A stretch of DNA of 64,000 bases from Acanthornis magna (Eukaryota > Chordata > Aves > Passeriformes > Acanthizidae), in the NCBI GenBank assembly GCA_036785705.1, contig JAWUZG010000084.1, forward strand, positions 11,235,501 to 11,299,500, given 5' to 3'. A program made the position numbers and the translations under genes. Shown piece after piece: positions 37,901 to 45,529 of this stretch (positions are counted from its first letter, which is position 1; each line of letters starts with the position of its first letter). The notes under the pieces are model-generated. The model ran no database searches, was not told where the DNA came from, and saw nothing but the letters and a program-made list of their open reading frames with translations.

Positions 37901-39437
37901 ATGAGCTTTGGATGACAAACCCTTGAAATGTAAACAAACAACATTTCTTACACAGTCTGAAAATGCATTACCACCTGCTACGTAGCACAACTCTTATTGT
38001 TTTCTTTATCTCTATGACTCTCCAGTATAATTTTGGCCTTGCTGAAAGTTCTTTATCTTAATACTCCTGCTACAGTTTCCTGCCTCCTTCTTAATCCATT
38101 TTATGGCTTCCCAAAAAAAATTCAGGCTATACAGGTCCAACAGAAACACACAAGGAATGCTTTAGTAAATTTGTGTCAGCTTGAGGTAATGCACAACATA
38201 CTCACAAAAAAGGGCAGGTATTTAATCTCTGCCTATTTTGTAGATTTGCTACTGTACAGCTGTTATCTCCTCCATGGCAGAGGTTTTAACCAAAACCAAC
38301 CTCTTGTGCACTCAACCATCTCCAAACTATGCTTGTAAGTATTGAAAACAATCATGGAAAAGCTAATTAATGCAACTGAACAAGGTAGTTTAAAAAATGC
38401 AAGGTTAAAAAAAAGTGGAAGGAGATACCTAGAGGTAATGGGAATATAAACAAGGAACAAAATATTCTTGCTTCAGAATGAAAAAACTACCTTTTGCAAA
38501 ATACATTTAAAAGCTTTGGGGCGAGGACTGTCATTGAGTGAGTTAGAATAATCTCACCCAATTCAAGCATATCAACAAGTATGTGTTTGCCACAGAGGAT
38601 TGCCTTGGGGGTTTCTTGAGTCTGTGAGACTGCCTGACTGAAATATTACCAAAATATTTTAAATGCATAACAATAATCATTAAAAATAAAAATTGAGCAA
38701 GTCTCCTACATTGTGTTAATCAACAGAATTCATTTGCCTTCAGAGCTGCAGCTATTTCTGTCAGTTAAAAATCTTCCCTATGTCCCAGGGCTCCACTGTT
38801 TGGAGTTTAAAACATTGGAGACAAGAACAAGCCATTTCTCAGCCACTGCAGGATATCCAACACAATAAAGATTTTGGATATCTTTTTTAATTGCCTATTT
38901 CAATATCTGCCTACTGCTATGTAATACACAAAATACCCTCCAAAACCCATAAACTGAGCATATATATACAACACGGGGAAAAAAAGTAGCTGGAAAACTC
39001 AACAAAGTCATGACAAGACCTCAAGTCACTCAGATTTGAGCTAACCTCAAGCTTTACTTCAGTCAGAAGTTTATAAAGCATTTTTGAGTTTCTTCATTAT
39101 CACTGTTCCAGTAAGAAAGCCAATCCTGAAGCAGGCTCCCCAAACATTTTAATACTGCATAAAAATCAGAAATTTAAATAGCTGAAAAATAAGCCTGTAT
39201 TTACTGAGCAAATGCAAAGTAATACAATCTACAATGTCTTTCTTTCCCCAACATTTTAAAGTTTTGTAAGCAATTACTACTATGTGCCCCCTGTCCGAAG
39301 GCTTTTAAATGAGCACGACTTTTCCAATCCTATTAGGTGTGAAGAGTGCTAACACAGAGGCGTGTTTGCTGAAAAGAAGTGAAAGAGAAGAGCGTGCAGA
39401 TCTGTTTGAGACCGACATCGAATACATAGATAATTAA
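4820..39437 (+). CDS. TRPM5: TRPM5, transient receptor potential cation channel M5 (24 coding exons)
   Basis: TRPM5 is a Ca2+-activated, monovalent-selective cation channel of the plasma membrane. It depolarises sweet, umami and bitter taste cells and other chemosensory cells downstream of phospholipase C and IP3 receptor signalling. The exons join to 3519 coding bases with consistent phases, giving 1172 residues against 1165 in human. The order is: TRPM N-terminal homology region (about 1-660), S1-S2 (about 705-782), S3 (about 803-822), S4 (about 832-860), S5 (about 870-893), pore helix and filter with [10 protein letters not shown] (915-924), S6 (about 950-979), TRP helix (about 981-1005) and a C-terminal coiled coil (about 1085-1109). 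Residues of the transmembrane Ca2+ site are present: EEIRQ at the end of S2 and NKCD in S3. All introns are GT-AG except intron 19 (GC-AG). The start was chosen at 4820; a second Met at codon 4 has the stronger Kozak context. Untranslated exon limits are unknown. Confidence 0.97.
5911..6091 (+). CDS. TRPM5: TRPM5 coding exon 2
   Basis: This covers residues 40-100, part of the TRPM homology region ([17 protein letters not shown], then [16 protein letters not shown]). The acceptor is GTTGAAG and the donor GTGAGC; it ends in phase 1 within the glycine codon. Confidence 0.96.
6843..7009 (+). CDS. TRPM5: TRPM5 coding exon 3
   Basis: This covers residues 100-155, beginning [16 protein letters not shown] and including [13 protein letters not shown], both close to mammalian TRPM5. 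The acceptor is TTTCAG, the donor GTATTT, and it ends in phase 0. Confidence 0.97.
9996..10176 (+). CDS. TRPM5: TRPM5 coding exon 4
   Basis: This covers residues 156-216. It reads [11 protein letters not shown], then [10 protein letters not shown] and [15 protein letters not shown]. It follows a 3-kb intron. The acceptor is TCTCTAG and the donor GTAAGC; it ends in phase 1. Confidence 0.96.
11811..11875 (+). CDS. TRPM5: TRPM5 coding exon 5
   Basis: A small 65-base exon with [19 protein letters not shown], a conserved segment of the TRPM N-terminal domain (residues 216-237). The acceptor is TTTCACAG, the donor GTAAGA, and it ends in phase 0. Confidence 0.96.
13690..13881 (+). CDS. TRPM5: TRPM5 coding exon 6
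   Basis: This covers residues 238-301, including [18 protein letters not shown] and EKQFKEKFP. The donor was set at GTGAGC (13882) rather than the earlier GTGACA. This gives QWTVT joined to IQTIISHQH, which keeps the same length as human between WT and SHQH. Confidence 0.94.
15211..15313 (+). CDS. TRPM5: TRPM5 coding exon 7
   Basis: This covers residues 302-336: [20 protein letters not shown] and TVILKALVK, close to mammalian TRPM5. The acceptor is AAATAG, the donor GTAAGA, and it ends in phase 1. Confidence 0.95.
16187..16305 (+). CDS. TRPM5: TRPM5 coding exon 8
   Basis: This covers residues 336-375, with [20 protein letters not shown] and IFNGDVEWK, almost unchanged from mammals. The acceptor is TTTTTTTCCAG and the donor GTACCA; it ends in phase 0. 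Confidence 0.97.
16925..17275 (+). CDS. TRPM5: TRPM5 coding exon 9
   Basis: The largest coding exon at 351 bases, residues 376-492. It contains [20 protein letters not shown], an ankyrin-like segment ([16 protein letters not shown]) and [21 protein letters not shown] pyrimidine-rich tract precedes the acceptor CTAG. The donor is GTGAGT and it ends in phase 0. Confidence 0.96.
19365..19496 (+). CDS. TRPM5: TRPM5 coding exon 10
   Basis: This covers residues 493-536. The first third ([13 protein letters not shown]) is divergent, followed by the conserved [20 protein letters not shown] and [10 protein letters not shown]. The acceptor is ATTTCAG, the donor GTAAGC, and it ends in phase 0. Confidence 0.94.
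19650..20240. promoter_or_regulatory. Intragenic CpG island in TRPM5 intron 10
   Basis: Dense CpG dinucleotides and GC boxes are visible (GGGGGCCGGGGGAGGAGGGCGG near 19671 and CCGGGGGAGCCCCGGGGAGG near 20041), with G+C clearly above the flanks. Such islands are often promoters or unmethylated regulatory elements. Whether it starts an internal TRPM5 transcript, an antisense RNA or nothing cannot be told from sequence. Confidence 0.6.
20386..20525 (-). repeat. CR1 LINE 3'-end fragment, minus orientation
   Basis: On the plus strand it starts AGAATCGTAGAAGAGTTTGG, then GACCTTAAAGATCATCCAG and CCCTGCCATGGGCAGGGACA, the reverse complement of a CR1 3' end. It is about 140 bases long and 5'-truncated. 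Confidence 0.9.
20735..20858 (+). CDS. TRPM5: TRPM5 coding exon 11
   Basis: This covers residues 537-578: [20 protein letters not shown] and EAKYEQLAV. The acceptor is TTCTACAG, the donor GTAAGT, and it ends in phase 1. Confidence 0.96.
22284..22429 (+). CDS. TRPM5: TRPM5 coding exon 12
   Basis: This covers residues 578-626: [20 protein letters not shown], then [20 protein letters not shown] and HDGVQ. It is part of the last cytoplasmic repeats before the membrane domain. The acceptor is ATGGCAG and the donor GTAAGT. Confidence 0.96.
23158..23270 (+). CDS. TRPM5: TRPM5 coding exon 13
   Basis: This covers residues 627-664: [20 protein letters not shown] and [12 protein letters not shown], a pre-S1 helix region. 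The acceptor is CTTTCAG, the donor GTACAA, and it ends in phase 2. Confidence 0.95.
23785..23880. repeat. A-rich/CA-rich low-complexity stretch
   Basis: About 95 bases composed almost wholly of A and C in runs such as AAAAAACCCC and CAAAACAAAAC, inside TRPM5 intron 13. No repeat family is recognised. Confidence 0.6.
24643..24738 (+). CDS. TRPM5: TRPM5 coding exon 14
   Basis: This covers residues 664-696, a charged, poorly conserved linker ([20 protein letters not shown]) ahead of S1. Identification rests on exact phase at both ends and on the shared DSLD motif. The acceptor is CTTACAG and the donor GTAAGT. Confidence 0.9.
27006..27264 (+). CDS. TRPM5: TRPM5 coding exon 15 (S1 and S2)
   Basis: This covers residues 696-782. 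It holds [18 protein letters not shown] and S1, the linker [11 protein letters not shown], and S2 ([15 protein letters not shown]). E779 and Q782 correspond to Ca2+-coordinating side chains of TRPM4 and TRPM5. The donor is GTGAGT, phase 0. Confidence 0.97.
27548..27605. repeat. A-rich/C-rich low-complexity stretch
   Basis: A run of A followed by CAAACCAAAACAACC and C-rich sequence, in TRPM5 intron 15. It could be the tail of an unrecognised element or simple sequence. Confidence 0.55.
28081..28290 (-). repeat. CR1 LINE 3'-end fragment, minus orientation
   Basis: It reads ATCACAGACTCATAGAAGGC on the plus strand, then GTCATCTAGTTCCAACACCC, CCAGGCTGCTCAAAGCCCC and CAGCCTGTGCCAGTGCCTCA. This is the reverse complement of the typical avian CR1 end. 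About 210 bases, 5'-truncated, in TRPM5 intron 15. Confidence 0.93.
28537..28655 (+). CDS. TRPM5: TRPM5 coding exon 16 (S3)
   Basis: This covers residues 783-822: [20 protein letters not shown], then [20 protein letters not shown]805 and D808 correspond to the S3 half of the Ca2+ site. The acceptor is TTTTTCAG, the donor GTATAT, and it ends in phase 2. Confidence 0.97.
29072..29204 (+). CDS. TRPM5: TRPM5 coding exon 17 (S4)
   Basis: This covers residues 822-866. It contains [20 protein letters not shown] and [17 protein letters not shown], that is S4 and the S4-S5 linker. The acceptor is GTTCTGCAG, the donor GTAAGT, and it ends in phase 0. Confidence 0.97.
29628..29640. repeat. Homopolymer of 13 G
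   Basis: An uninterrupted G run in TRPM5 intron 17, preceded by CAAGTGT. Such runs are prone to length polymorphism and sequencing error. Confidence 0.85.
31643..31817 (+). CDS. TRPM5: TRPM5 coding exon 18 (S5 and pore)
   Basis: This covers residues 867-925. S5 is [20 protein letters not shown]. The pore helix and filter follow ([17 protein letters not shown]), with the acidic ring D921, E922 and D924 as in mammalian TRPM5. The acceptor is TTTTGTAG, the donor GTAAGG, and it ends in phase 1. Confidence 0.98.
32930..33235 (+). repeat. Decayed CR1 LINE reverse-transcriptase fragment, plus orientation
   Basis: The stretch CTAGGGCCCTCTGGGGCTTA, then CTGTTTAACATCTTCATGA and AAATTTGCTGACAAAACTAC, matches the CR1 order of LGP...LFNIF and FADDT codons, with several substitutions and indels. 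It then follows the CR1 downstream layout (TCAAATGAAATTCAGTG). It is an old, non-functional copy inside TRPM5 intron 18; boundaries are approximate. Confidence 0.65.
33826..33994 (+). CDS. TRPM5: TRPM5 coding exon 19 (outer loop and S6)
   Basis: This covers residues 925-981. The pore loop has an N-glycosylation sequon (N932-C-T) and two cysteines, C933 and the C of TPSCPNS. Both features occur at the same place in mammals. S6 is [20 protein letters not shown] followed by IAMF. The exon ends at TTCAG and is followed by GCAAGA, a non-canonical GC donor. Confidence 0.96.
33995..34667 (+). other. TRPM5: TRPM5 intron 19, GC-AG splice pair
   Basis: The intron begins GCAAGA after exon sequence TTCAG and ends ATTACAG. 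Only this junction joins ...IAMF to [10 protein letters not shown] in the conserved order, and no GT nearby would keep the frame. CAG|GCAAG is the usual consensus of U2-type GC-AG introns. Confidence 0.93.
34668..34846 (+). CDS. TRPM5: TRPM5 coding exon 20 (TRP helix)
   Basis: This covers residues 981-1041: [20 protein letters not shown] then [19 protein letters not shown]. It forms the TRP helix and the following C-terminal helices. The donor is GTGAGC; it ends in phase 1. Confidence 0.97.
35269..35401 (+). CDS. TRPM5: TRPM5 coding exon 21
   Basis: This covers residues 1041-1085: [20 protein letters not shown], then a charged stretch rich in E and K. Mammalian TRPM5 has ERDLP.PLDQK at the same place. 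The acceptor is TCCCACAG, the donor GTATGT, and it ends in phase 2. Confidence 0.95.
37332..37404 (+). CDS. TRPM5: TRPM5 coding exon 22 (coiled coil)
   Basis: This covers residues 1085-1109: [20 protein letters not shown] and VLEAQ. The heptad-like pattern fits the C-terminal coiled coil that tetramerises TRPM channels. The acceptor is TTTCTACAG, the donor GTAAGC, and it ends in phase 0. Confidence 0.95.
38244..38334 (+). CDS. TRPM5: TRPM5 coding exon 23
   Basis: This covers residues 1110-1140. [19 protein letters not shown] aligns with mammalian INYCSVLVSSVADVLA. The exon is preceded by TATTTTGTAG and closed at a perfect GTAAGT donor, phase 1. If this donor is not used, the frame reads five more bases of codon space through Cys-Lys-Tyr to a TGA at 38343-38345, giving a 1142-residue form. 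Confidence 0.85.
39337..39437 (+). CDS. TRPM5: TRPM5 coding exon 24 (terminal, bird-type C-terminus)
   Basis: This is inferred from a good acceptor (TTTTCCAATCCTATTAG), exact phase match to exon 23, and an open frame of 33 residues ([20 protein letters not shown], then ending EYIDN) to TAA. It brings the protein to 1172 residues, near the mammalian length. The residues do not resemble the human tail, so this rests on splice logic and not on homology. Confidence 0.7.
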
Positions 39438-39458
39438 ATTTTTATTCTATTTCTTCAT

Positions 39459-39464
39459 ATTAAA
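39459..39464 (+). terminator. Candidate TRPM5 poly(A) signal ATTAAA
   Basis: ATTAAA lies 22 bases after the stop of exon 24 in an AT-rich stretch. A canonical AATAAA is at 40233-40238, about 800 bases after the stop, and is an equally plausible end. Neither can be chosen without transcript data. Confidence 0.3.
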
Positions 39465-40232
39465 CCTTTTGTCCTACTGAACTACTGTAGAAGTAAAATC
39501 CTAATGTCGTGAAAGCCTAAGGGCAAGTTCTCTCTTTATGCTAAGCACTGTCTGTGGTTGATACTACTGAGGATTTCTTGGTCTTTCTCCTTCCAGTTCT
39601 TGGGCTTTCTTTCCTGCTGCTCCTGTAGCACTTGGTCCTCTCTCCAAAACCATTCCACTAACAGCACTAAAAGCTTTCTCCTCCAGGGTGACTCTACCAC
39701 CTTATTTTCTAAATACTATTTGTTCTCCAGATACCACACCCTCAATCCACCATCATCACTGCCAAATTCCACACTTCTCTGTTCAAGGGAGTCTCTCTTT
39801 GGAAGTGTGATCATTTATGCACTTAAAAACAAGCTCCCTCCTTGGCCAAGAAATCAAGCTTGTACTCCTGAGCTGCTTAGAAAAGGAAATCAAGAAATAG
39901 TTTCCACAGGAAAGGGCCTGAACACCGAACCATTACAATCCATACCGTTCTTGGAGTTCTTACAACCCTCAAACAATTGTACTCACCAACTTCTCTTCCC
40001 ACGCTGGCTCCTGGGAGCTATTCCTTTGCTGGTATTCCTTCTTAAGAGCTCCTCACTCAACCCGAGATTGGAATCACCTGTTTTTTGTTGTTCCCATGCC
40101 CCATCACAGCTGCTGACAGTTACCTGCTGGAAAGGAGCCTTTGCCTCCATCTGTAACACCACAAGGAATGCCTCCTCTACACCTAAGCATCTGATTTCAT
40201 TTTAGTTTTCTCTCTCAAAGGTCAGGGGGAAA

Positions 40233-40238
40233 AATAAA
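40233..40238 (+). terminator. Candidate distal TRPM5 poly(A) signal AATAAA
   Basis: A canonical hexamer in GGGGGAAAAATAAAATCAC. It would give a 3' UTR of roughly 0.8 kb. It also closes the pyrimidine-rich stretch at 39558-40205 that has no stop codon in one frame. Confidence 0.35.
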
Positions 40239-41716
40239 ATCACTTAAGACACTTTAAAACAAGAATGTGTACCAAGAATTATCTTGCAAACTAGGAATCT
40301 GGGCTGTTCGTGGATTTTTCCATTGCTTAAACTGGCTTGAACACTTTTAGCATACGGAAGCTCGCTGGCTTTATTAGAATTTTGCAAGAAAAGATACACC
40401 ACTAAAATATCAATACCATCCTCTGAAGGGAAATTTCTTTGGAATAATATAAACAGCATCAGAAGGGGGAAGTATTGGGCTGTGTCTTACACTGATAAGC
40501 TTCAACTGCATTTCCTCACACATATAATACTGTCTCTATGCAATGTCATTGTAGATTGTACAAAAGCTTTCTGTTACCAGAGGAGGGAAAAAAAAATAAA
40601 TCTTAGCTCTGACAAAAATGAGTTTTTTATTAACAGATATGAATCATGTTATGATGGTTTCATAAACCAGGCATTTATCCAATTTATTCAGCTGTGCCCC
40701 AGGCCTGTGACTCCATTAGCTCTGATGGAATTTTGGTGGTCCTACCTGCTCCTCACCCTGGGCAAGCAGAAGTCATAAGCCCAGTAAGTTTGTACTGAGC
40801 TGCATTCTTTTTTAAGAAATAATAGACAACTCACAACCAGCATTCCCTGCTCTTGGCAGCAGCTTCCACTCTGAAATGGCTACTATTTCCATGGTGATCA
40901 GCACACTAATTATCCACTGGAACCCAAAATCTATCCATTTGAACTTGCCATCTCCCACTCACGCACTGGAACAACCAGTGTGTTTACCAATGACCCACTA
41001 GTTAATGTGCATCCAACTGCACATGCATGAGAAAATACATTCTGCTCTTAAAAAGCGAATTTCAAAAGATGGAGCACAACTGCTCCTTTTTTATTGTTTT
41101 CTGTGTCTTCTGCCAAATGATGCATCTATTCAAACATGAAGCCCAAGTGATTTGGCCAGTCAATTATTGTTAAGATGGACCCTCCCCAGAGGATGTCACC
41201 CCCTCAAATACCCTTCAGAGTTTGAGCAAGCACAGTCTTTCAAGAAATGCCATAAATACTTAAGAATTAACATTACACTATACAGTTATAAGTATTACCC
41301 TTGGGATTGGTTAATTTAAAATACTGGCAAAAAAAAAAGTCAGGTCAAACTGACCTGAACTAATTTGAGTTTCAAATCATGTAACCTTTCAAAGAATTTA
41401 ATCTCTCAACCTTTTTTATTGAATTTACTAATATTGTGAAAAAGACCTTCTGTATTTGATATTTCTTACAATGTGATTCATTGTATGAGATGACTCATCA
41501 TATGAGGGGATTATATATTGTAAAATGATTGAAAATGTTAAAAATGTGAGGTTTATAATCTATATGACTTGAGGGAGAAGTTAACAAGACGGTAAACTTA
41601 GAGTAACACTCAAAAAGGTTTTCAAGAGTTTTCAAATCAAATAAAGTATTTGTTAAAACTCCTACAGCTGCATTACTCAACATGGTTCAGAGATGAAATC
41701 AAGTTACAACCAAAAG

Positions 41717-41722
41717 TTTATT
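41717..41722 (-). terminator. Candidate distal TSSC4 poly(A) signal AATAAA
   Basis: TTTATT on the plus strand, reading GCAATAAACTT on the minus strand. It would give a TSSC4 3' UTR of about 690 bases. Confidence 0.35.
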
Positions 41723-41986
41723 GCATCACATAGAACAAAAGAGTATCCAGTTCTGGTATAAATAGCTCATTCCCACAAATACCCCAATCAACACATAGAA
41801 TCAGTATGGAAGCAGCACCTTCTGGAAAGGACATACAAAGGTGCAAGGATCATCACATATAATTGGGCACTGTTGTGCTTTCACCCTCAATGGCAATGAA
41901 AGACGGACATTTTTAAACAAAAATGTTAAAGGGTTCTCCTCCCTGGGACAGGGCCAGGACAAATCTCATCTAGTGGAAGACTAGGT

Positions 41987-41992
41987 TTTATT
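41987..41992 (-). terminator. Candidate proximal TSSC4 poly(A) signal AATAAA
   Basis: TTTATT on the plus strand, reading GTAAATAAAACCTAG on the minus strand, about 420 bases after the TSSC4 stop. Either this or the site near 41717 could be used. Confidence 0.35.
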
Positions 41993-42407
41993 TACATTGT
42001 TTAAAAATCTCTACATAATGAGCTCATCAGCTTTTCTCCAGGATTCCAAAGGATTTGGGAACAACTCCAAAATTGAAAGTTACTAGGAAGGCCTGCAGCC
42101 TTTTATCTTACACTTCTGTTTCTCTGAATACTTAGCTCCAGAGCAAGACCCAGGGAGCTGTTCAGACAAAGCACACCTTATTCTCTCCTGCCAGGATGCA
42201 ATTATCCTATGCCCATGGACTTCTCATGAACAAAAAGTCTGGAGCTCATTTTACGTAGCTTAATTTCTAACAATATAAAATGTTCTTGGTGGCTATGACG
42301 CAAACCGTTGGACAAGAAGCTATTACATGGTTTTCAGACCAGAAAAGAAAAAGGAGGAAAAAAATGAACAAGACAAGTCCTTGGATGTCTCCAATGTGCT
42401 TCATCCT

Positions 42408-43442
42408 TCAGGACTCTTCCTCCTCCCCTTCATTGTCCACTTTAGGTCGGAAATTCTTCCTGCTCTTCTTCTTACTGCAGTGGAATCCCACTGTTCCCAG
42501 CAATGGCACTTCACCTGCACCACTAAGCCTTGCATTATCTTCTTTGTTCTGGTCCCCCTCCATCACGCACTCCTCCTCCTCTGCTGCCTTTCCACTGTCA
42601 CTGTCTAAGTGCCCCAGCTCAACCTTATCTTCTTCCCTCAAGTCTTCAGTCTTCCTAAGAGATTTTCCTTTCATATCTGTCTTCATCTGTTTCTTATCAT
42701 CCTCCCCTGTTGATGTTTTCTTTTCCAGTCCATCAACACCTCTTTTAGTTGGTTTGGTGAAGATAATCCTCCCAGCTCCGCAGCTGGAAGGGTCCTGGTT
42801 GAAGGATGGGGTGTAGCTATCTTGGGTAACTGAGCTTTGTTGTTCCCCTCTTTTCTTCAAACCACCTAGAAATTCCATGGCCACTGCCCTGTTAGTCTTG
42901 TCACTGGACTCTGAAACTCCCTCTAGGCTGTATTTGGTCCAGCGTTCTGGGTGTGCCACATAGTCAGGCACCGCAGGAGAGGTTTTGGCAGCCTGCGCTG
43001 CTCTGGCTTGCTTTCCCATGTTGTCTGGGACCATGTTACCTGAAACTGTGGCTGGGGGCAATGGACGCTTAAACCTCCCATCAACAACATTATCTTCAGG
43101 CATCGAGGGCACAGACAACTTGGCCGCCTCTTCCAAGCAATCGAAAATGCTCTGGCTACGGAGAGAGAACGTAGAACTCATGCCCCTCAGATGGAATGGC
43201 TGGACAGGAGACCTGTGACCGCTGTTTGAAGAGTCAGGGGTCTCTCCTGTTCTGAAATCCCCTTCATCTACAGACGGCTCCTCAGGAGATATTGTATCAA
43301 CTTCTGCTTCCCCCGCCAACCCCAAATCATCAGAGTCAGAATCGCTGAGCGACACCGTGTCTGAGGGCAGAGCTCCTTCGTAGTCTCTGGCACCATCAGC
43401 CACTATCCCCAGAAAGGGTTCACCTGCCTCCTGGTCTCCCAT
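42408..43442 (-). CDS. TSSC4: TSSC4, U5 snRNP-associated protein
   Basis: TSSC4 is a mostly disordered nuclear protein reported to bind U5 snRNP with PRPF8 and to help assemble the U4/U6.U5 tri-snRNP. The 344-residue frame (human 329) carries the family blocks in order: LPSDTVSLSDSDSDDL (25-40), PVQPFHLRGMSSTFSLRS (79-96) with IFDCLE (99-104), FKRPLPP (124-130), VPDYVAHPERWTKYSLE (158-174), and SFNQDPSSCGAGRIIFTKP (213-231). The tail is acidic and lysine-rich. The start was set at the ATG at 43442 (GAAG before ATG, G after, a strong Kozak context); the frame reaches further upstream, but only from a TTG. The coding region is one exon, as in mammals. It is preceded by a splice acceptor (TTTGTGTTCTAG, exon from 43527), so the first exon is non-coding and lies upstream, probably in the CpG island near 46000. 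There is no sign of damage. Confidence 0.96.
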   Translation of the reverse strand: MGDQEAGEPFLGIVADGARDYEGALPSDTVSLSDSDSDDLGLAGEAEVDTISPEEPSVDEGDFRTGETPDSSNSGHRSPVQPFHLRGMSSTFSLRSQSIFDCLEEAAKLSVPSMPEDNVVDGRFKRPLPPATVSGNMVPDNMGKQARAAQAAKTSPAVPDYVAHPERWTKYSLEGVSESSDKTNRAVAMEFLGGLKKRGEQQSSVTQDSYTPSFNQDPSSCGAGRIIFTKPTKRGVDGLEKKTSTGEDDKKQMKTDMKGKSLRKTEDLREEDKVELGHLDSDSGKAAEEEECVMEGDQNKEDNARLSGAGEVPLLGTVGFHCSKKKSRKNFRPKVDNEGEEEES

Positions 43443-43527
43443 CTTCGAGCTGTCACTCCACTGAGGTCTTTGTAGGCCCAGGAACAACTCTAAATGCAGT
43501 TTTCCAAATGTCCAGCAAGTTTAGTGC
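43443..43527 (-). other. TSSC4: TSSC4 5' UTR part of the coding exon
   Basis: On the minus strand, CCTTTGTGTTCTAG is a good 3' splice site directly before GCACTAAACTTGC, 85 bases ahead of the start codon. It supports at least one upstream non-coding exon, as in human TSSC4. Confidence 0.7.
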
Positions 43528-45529
43528 CTAGAACACAAAGGAGCATAAAAACTTAACTGTGAAATGAGAACCAAGTATGAGACCATCACTCTGTGTCATG
43601 CAAAATAATTATAACTGCAATATAACAGCAAGCAGTGCTTTAGGGATTCACAAGCAATTTTGTTTCAAATGAAAACATTATTTAAGGAATGAATGCACAT
43701 TAAAATTAAAGATTTACATGAGACTGAATACAAGAATATGAAGTAATTGAAAATAGTGCTTCGGACCAAGCTTCATTACAGATTACAGCAGGTCCAATTA
43801 CTAAAAGCTCTTGAGTAAATCTGAATCCCCCAAAACTGTCTTATACATCTTTCAAGAGACAGCAATGACCTCTGCATATTACACCCTGTGTTTATTCATA
43901 CTGTAAAAATCCACAAAAAACTATCCAATTTCTCCCACTTTGATTTGTCCATTACAATCCTTTACTGCATTAGCACTGTACCTGCTGTCCCAAAAACCAT
44001 CACATTCTGCTTGTTATAAAGGATACTATCACTGATCCAGGTCAGTGGCAGGAAATCCACAAAACCATCAGGGCCACAGTTTCAAGTCTGCTTTAATGGG
44101 GCATAAACTGCAAGCTCCACTCCTTCCGTTGGCTTTAAGGTCCCATGCCATTACTAGATTCCAGGAATCAGAAAAGGAGCCAGCTCAAGAAATCAATCCC
44201 ACTGGATTAAGAAAACTAATCACACATGCCATGCTTGCACATGGAAACGAGGGGAGGTTGCAACCATGGGCCTGCAAGAGCTGGCCCTTCAGTCAGTAAA
44301 TGACAGCGTGATTTGAGGCCCAACTTTCAGGAGCAGCTGGAATCCCTGACACTGCCACCTGCTTGAAGGGAACCTTGCTGAACTCAGATGGTCAATGATC
44401 ATGCTACCACTTGCTGGGCAACTGGAAACAGAGTTGGCATACACATTTTGGTTCAACTCATGTGCATTATGGAAACAGTTCTAACATATTATTAGAAGAA
44501 GCTTGACTACCTAATTATAGGCTCTTCTGAAACGATGCAGTAAACAGACATGGAAAGTCTGTTAGTCACTCACTTTCTCTTGAGACTGAGTCAGCTTCCC
44601 CTCCTGAGGGTCAGTTAAAGCCACCAAAGATCTCAGCACTTCCACCCTAGAAAACAAACATTTCCATCATGATACTGGAAATGTAGTTTTAAAAATAATT
44701 CCTTCCCCCTGAATCATCCAAAACTGCAGAACTGGGTTCTAAATCTGACACAAAGTCATGGTGGTATAAAAATCTGCAGATATTATTGAATTTTTGGCAG
44801 AGGAACAGCACACAGCCTAATAAGGCAGGCACCACTATATTTACCCAGTCTCCACATTCACATTGCCAACTTTATCCTGTAGAACGGAAGAGAGGTTTTA
44901 AAAAAATTCAAGCTATAATTTGCACGTGCAGAAAGCCAGCACTAAATAAACAGTATTACATGCAGCTAAAAAGATACAAAAATAATAGTTATGCATTACC
45001 AGTACTAAGTGCTGCTAAGTATTAAGACCATGGGTAGCACAGAGTCCCATTTTCAAAGAAAAGCTGGGTCAGCTGGGGCCAGATTTTCATGAAGCGTAAA
45101 ACACAGAGAAACTTCTGAGGAACCCAACATACAGAGTGCTGTGTTCCATGTCAAGTCTGGCTGTCTTTGACAAAAAGGGTCTGATGACTGCTTTTGAAAA
45201 CACTGCCCTCTGCGTAACCCCTAGTGGGAATCAATCTTAAAACGATACAATCTTCTGCTTAGTTTTGGAACACATGACGAGTAAGGACTACAACTCAGAA
45301 GAGGCCTTGAAGTGCCTAATTAAATGAAACAGCGCTTTTCAGATGGCAATAAAAGTGTTCATCACACGCACCTCCTGTCTGAGGGCACTAACACAAAAAG
45401 GAGAAATTCTGCTCCTAAGGAGATGTTTTAGCCTTAACACTAGTAGCCAAACATGCTGGCCATTACAGCACGCCAGACTCACTCACAGGTTTGTTACGGT
45501 GACATGACCACAGCACGACTCGGAAAGGA
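43528..45529 (-). other. Presumed TSSC4 5' intron region
   Basis: No coding exon is recognised. On the minus strand, GTGAGTGAG near 45486 after AACCT could be the donor of the first exon, but several similar sites exist. The rest is ordinary AT-rich DNA without identifiable repeats. Confidence 0.4.

Larger units (their letters stand above)
20859..39336 (+). other. TRPM5: TRPM5 introns 11-23: non-coding content
   Basis: Apart from exons 12-23 this is intronic DNA. It holds a CR1 fragment at about 28081-28290 (intron 15), a decayed CR1 reverse-transcriptase fragment at about 32930-33235 (intron 18), A-rich simple stretches at 23785-23880 and 27548-27605, and a run of 13 G at 29628-29640. I see no further gene. 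Confidence 0.7.
39438..41716. other. TRPM5-TSSC4 convergent intergenic spacer and 3' UTRs
   Basis: The two genes end tail-to-tail here. The left part (39438 to about 40240) is probably TRPM5 3' UTR. The stretch at 39558-40205 has one open frame of 215 codons starting at a non-ATG codon; its strong C/T bias explains the lack of stops. The remainder is AT-rich with no recognised gene. Confidence 0.6.

Noticed and set aside
39300..39345. Other acceptors for the last TRPM5 exon, such as GAAG at 39344
   Set aside because: That site lacks an adjacent pyrimidine tract and fits only a phase 0 donor. The site at 39336 has a good tract and matches exon 23 phase exactly.
42280..42816. A 178-codon plus-strand frame opposite TSSC4
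   Set aside because: It is the antisense shadow of the TSSC4 coding region.
43443..43487. An N-terminal extension of TSSC4 by 15 residues
   Set aside because: The extension would start at TTG. The ATG at 43442 has a strong context and gives an N-terminus like that of mammalian TSSC4.
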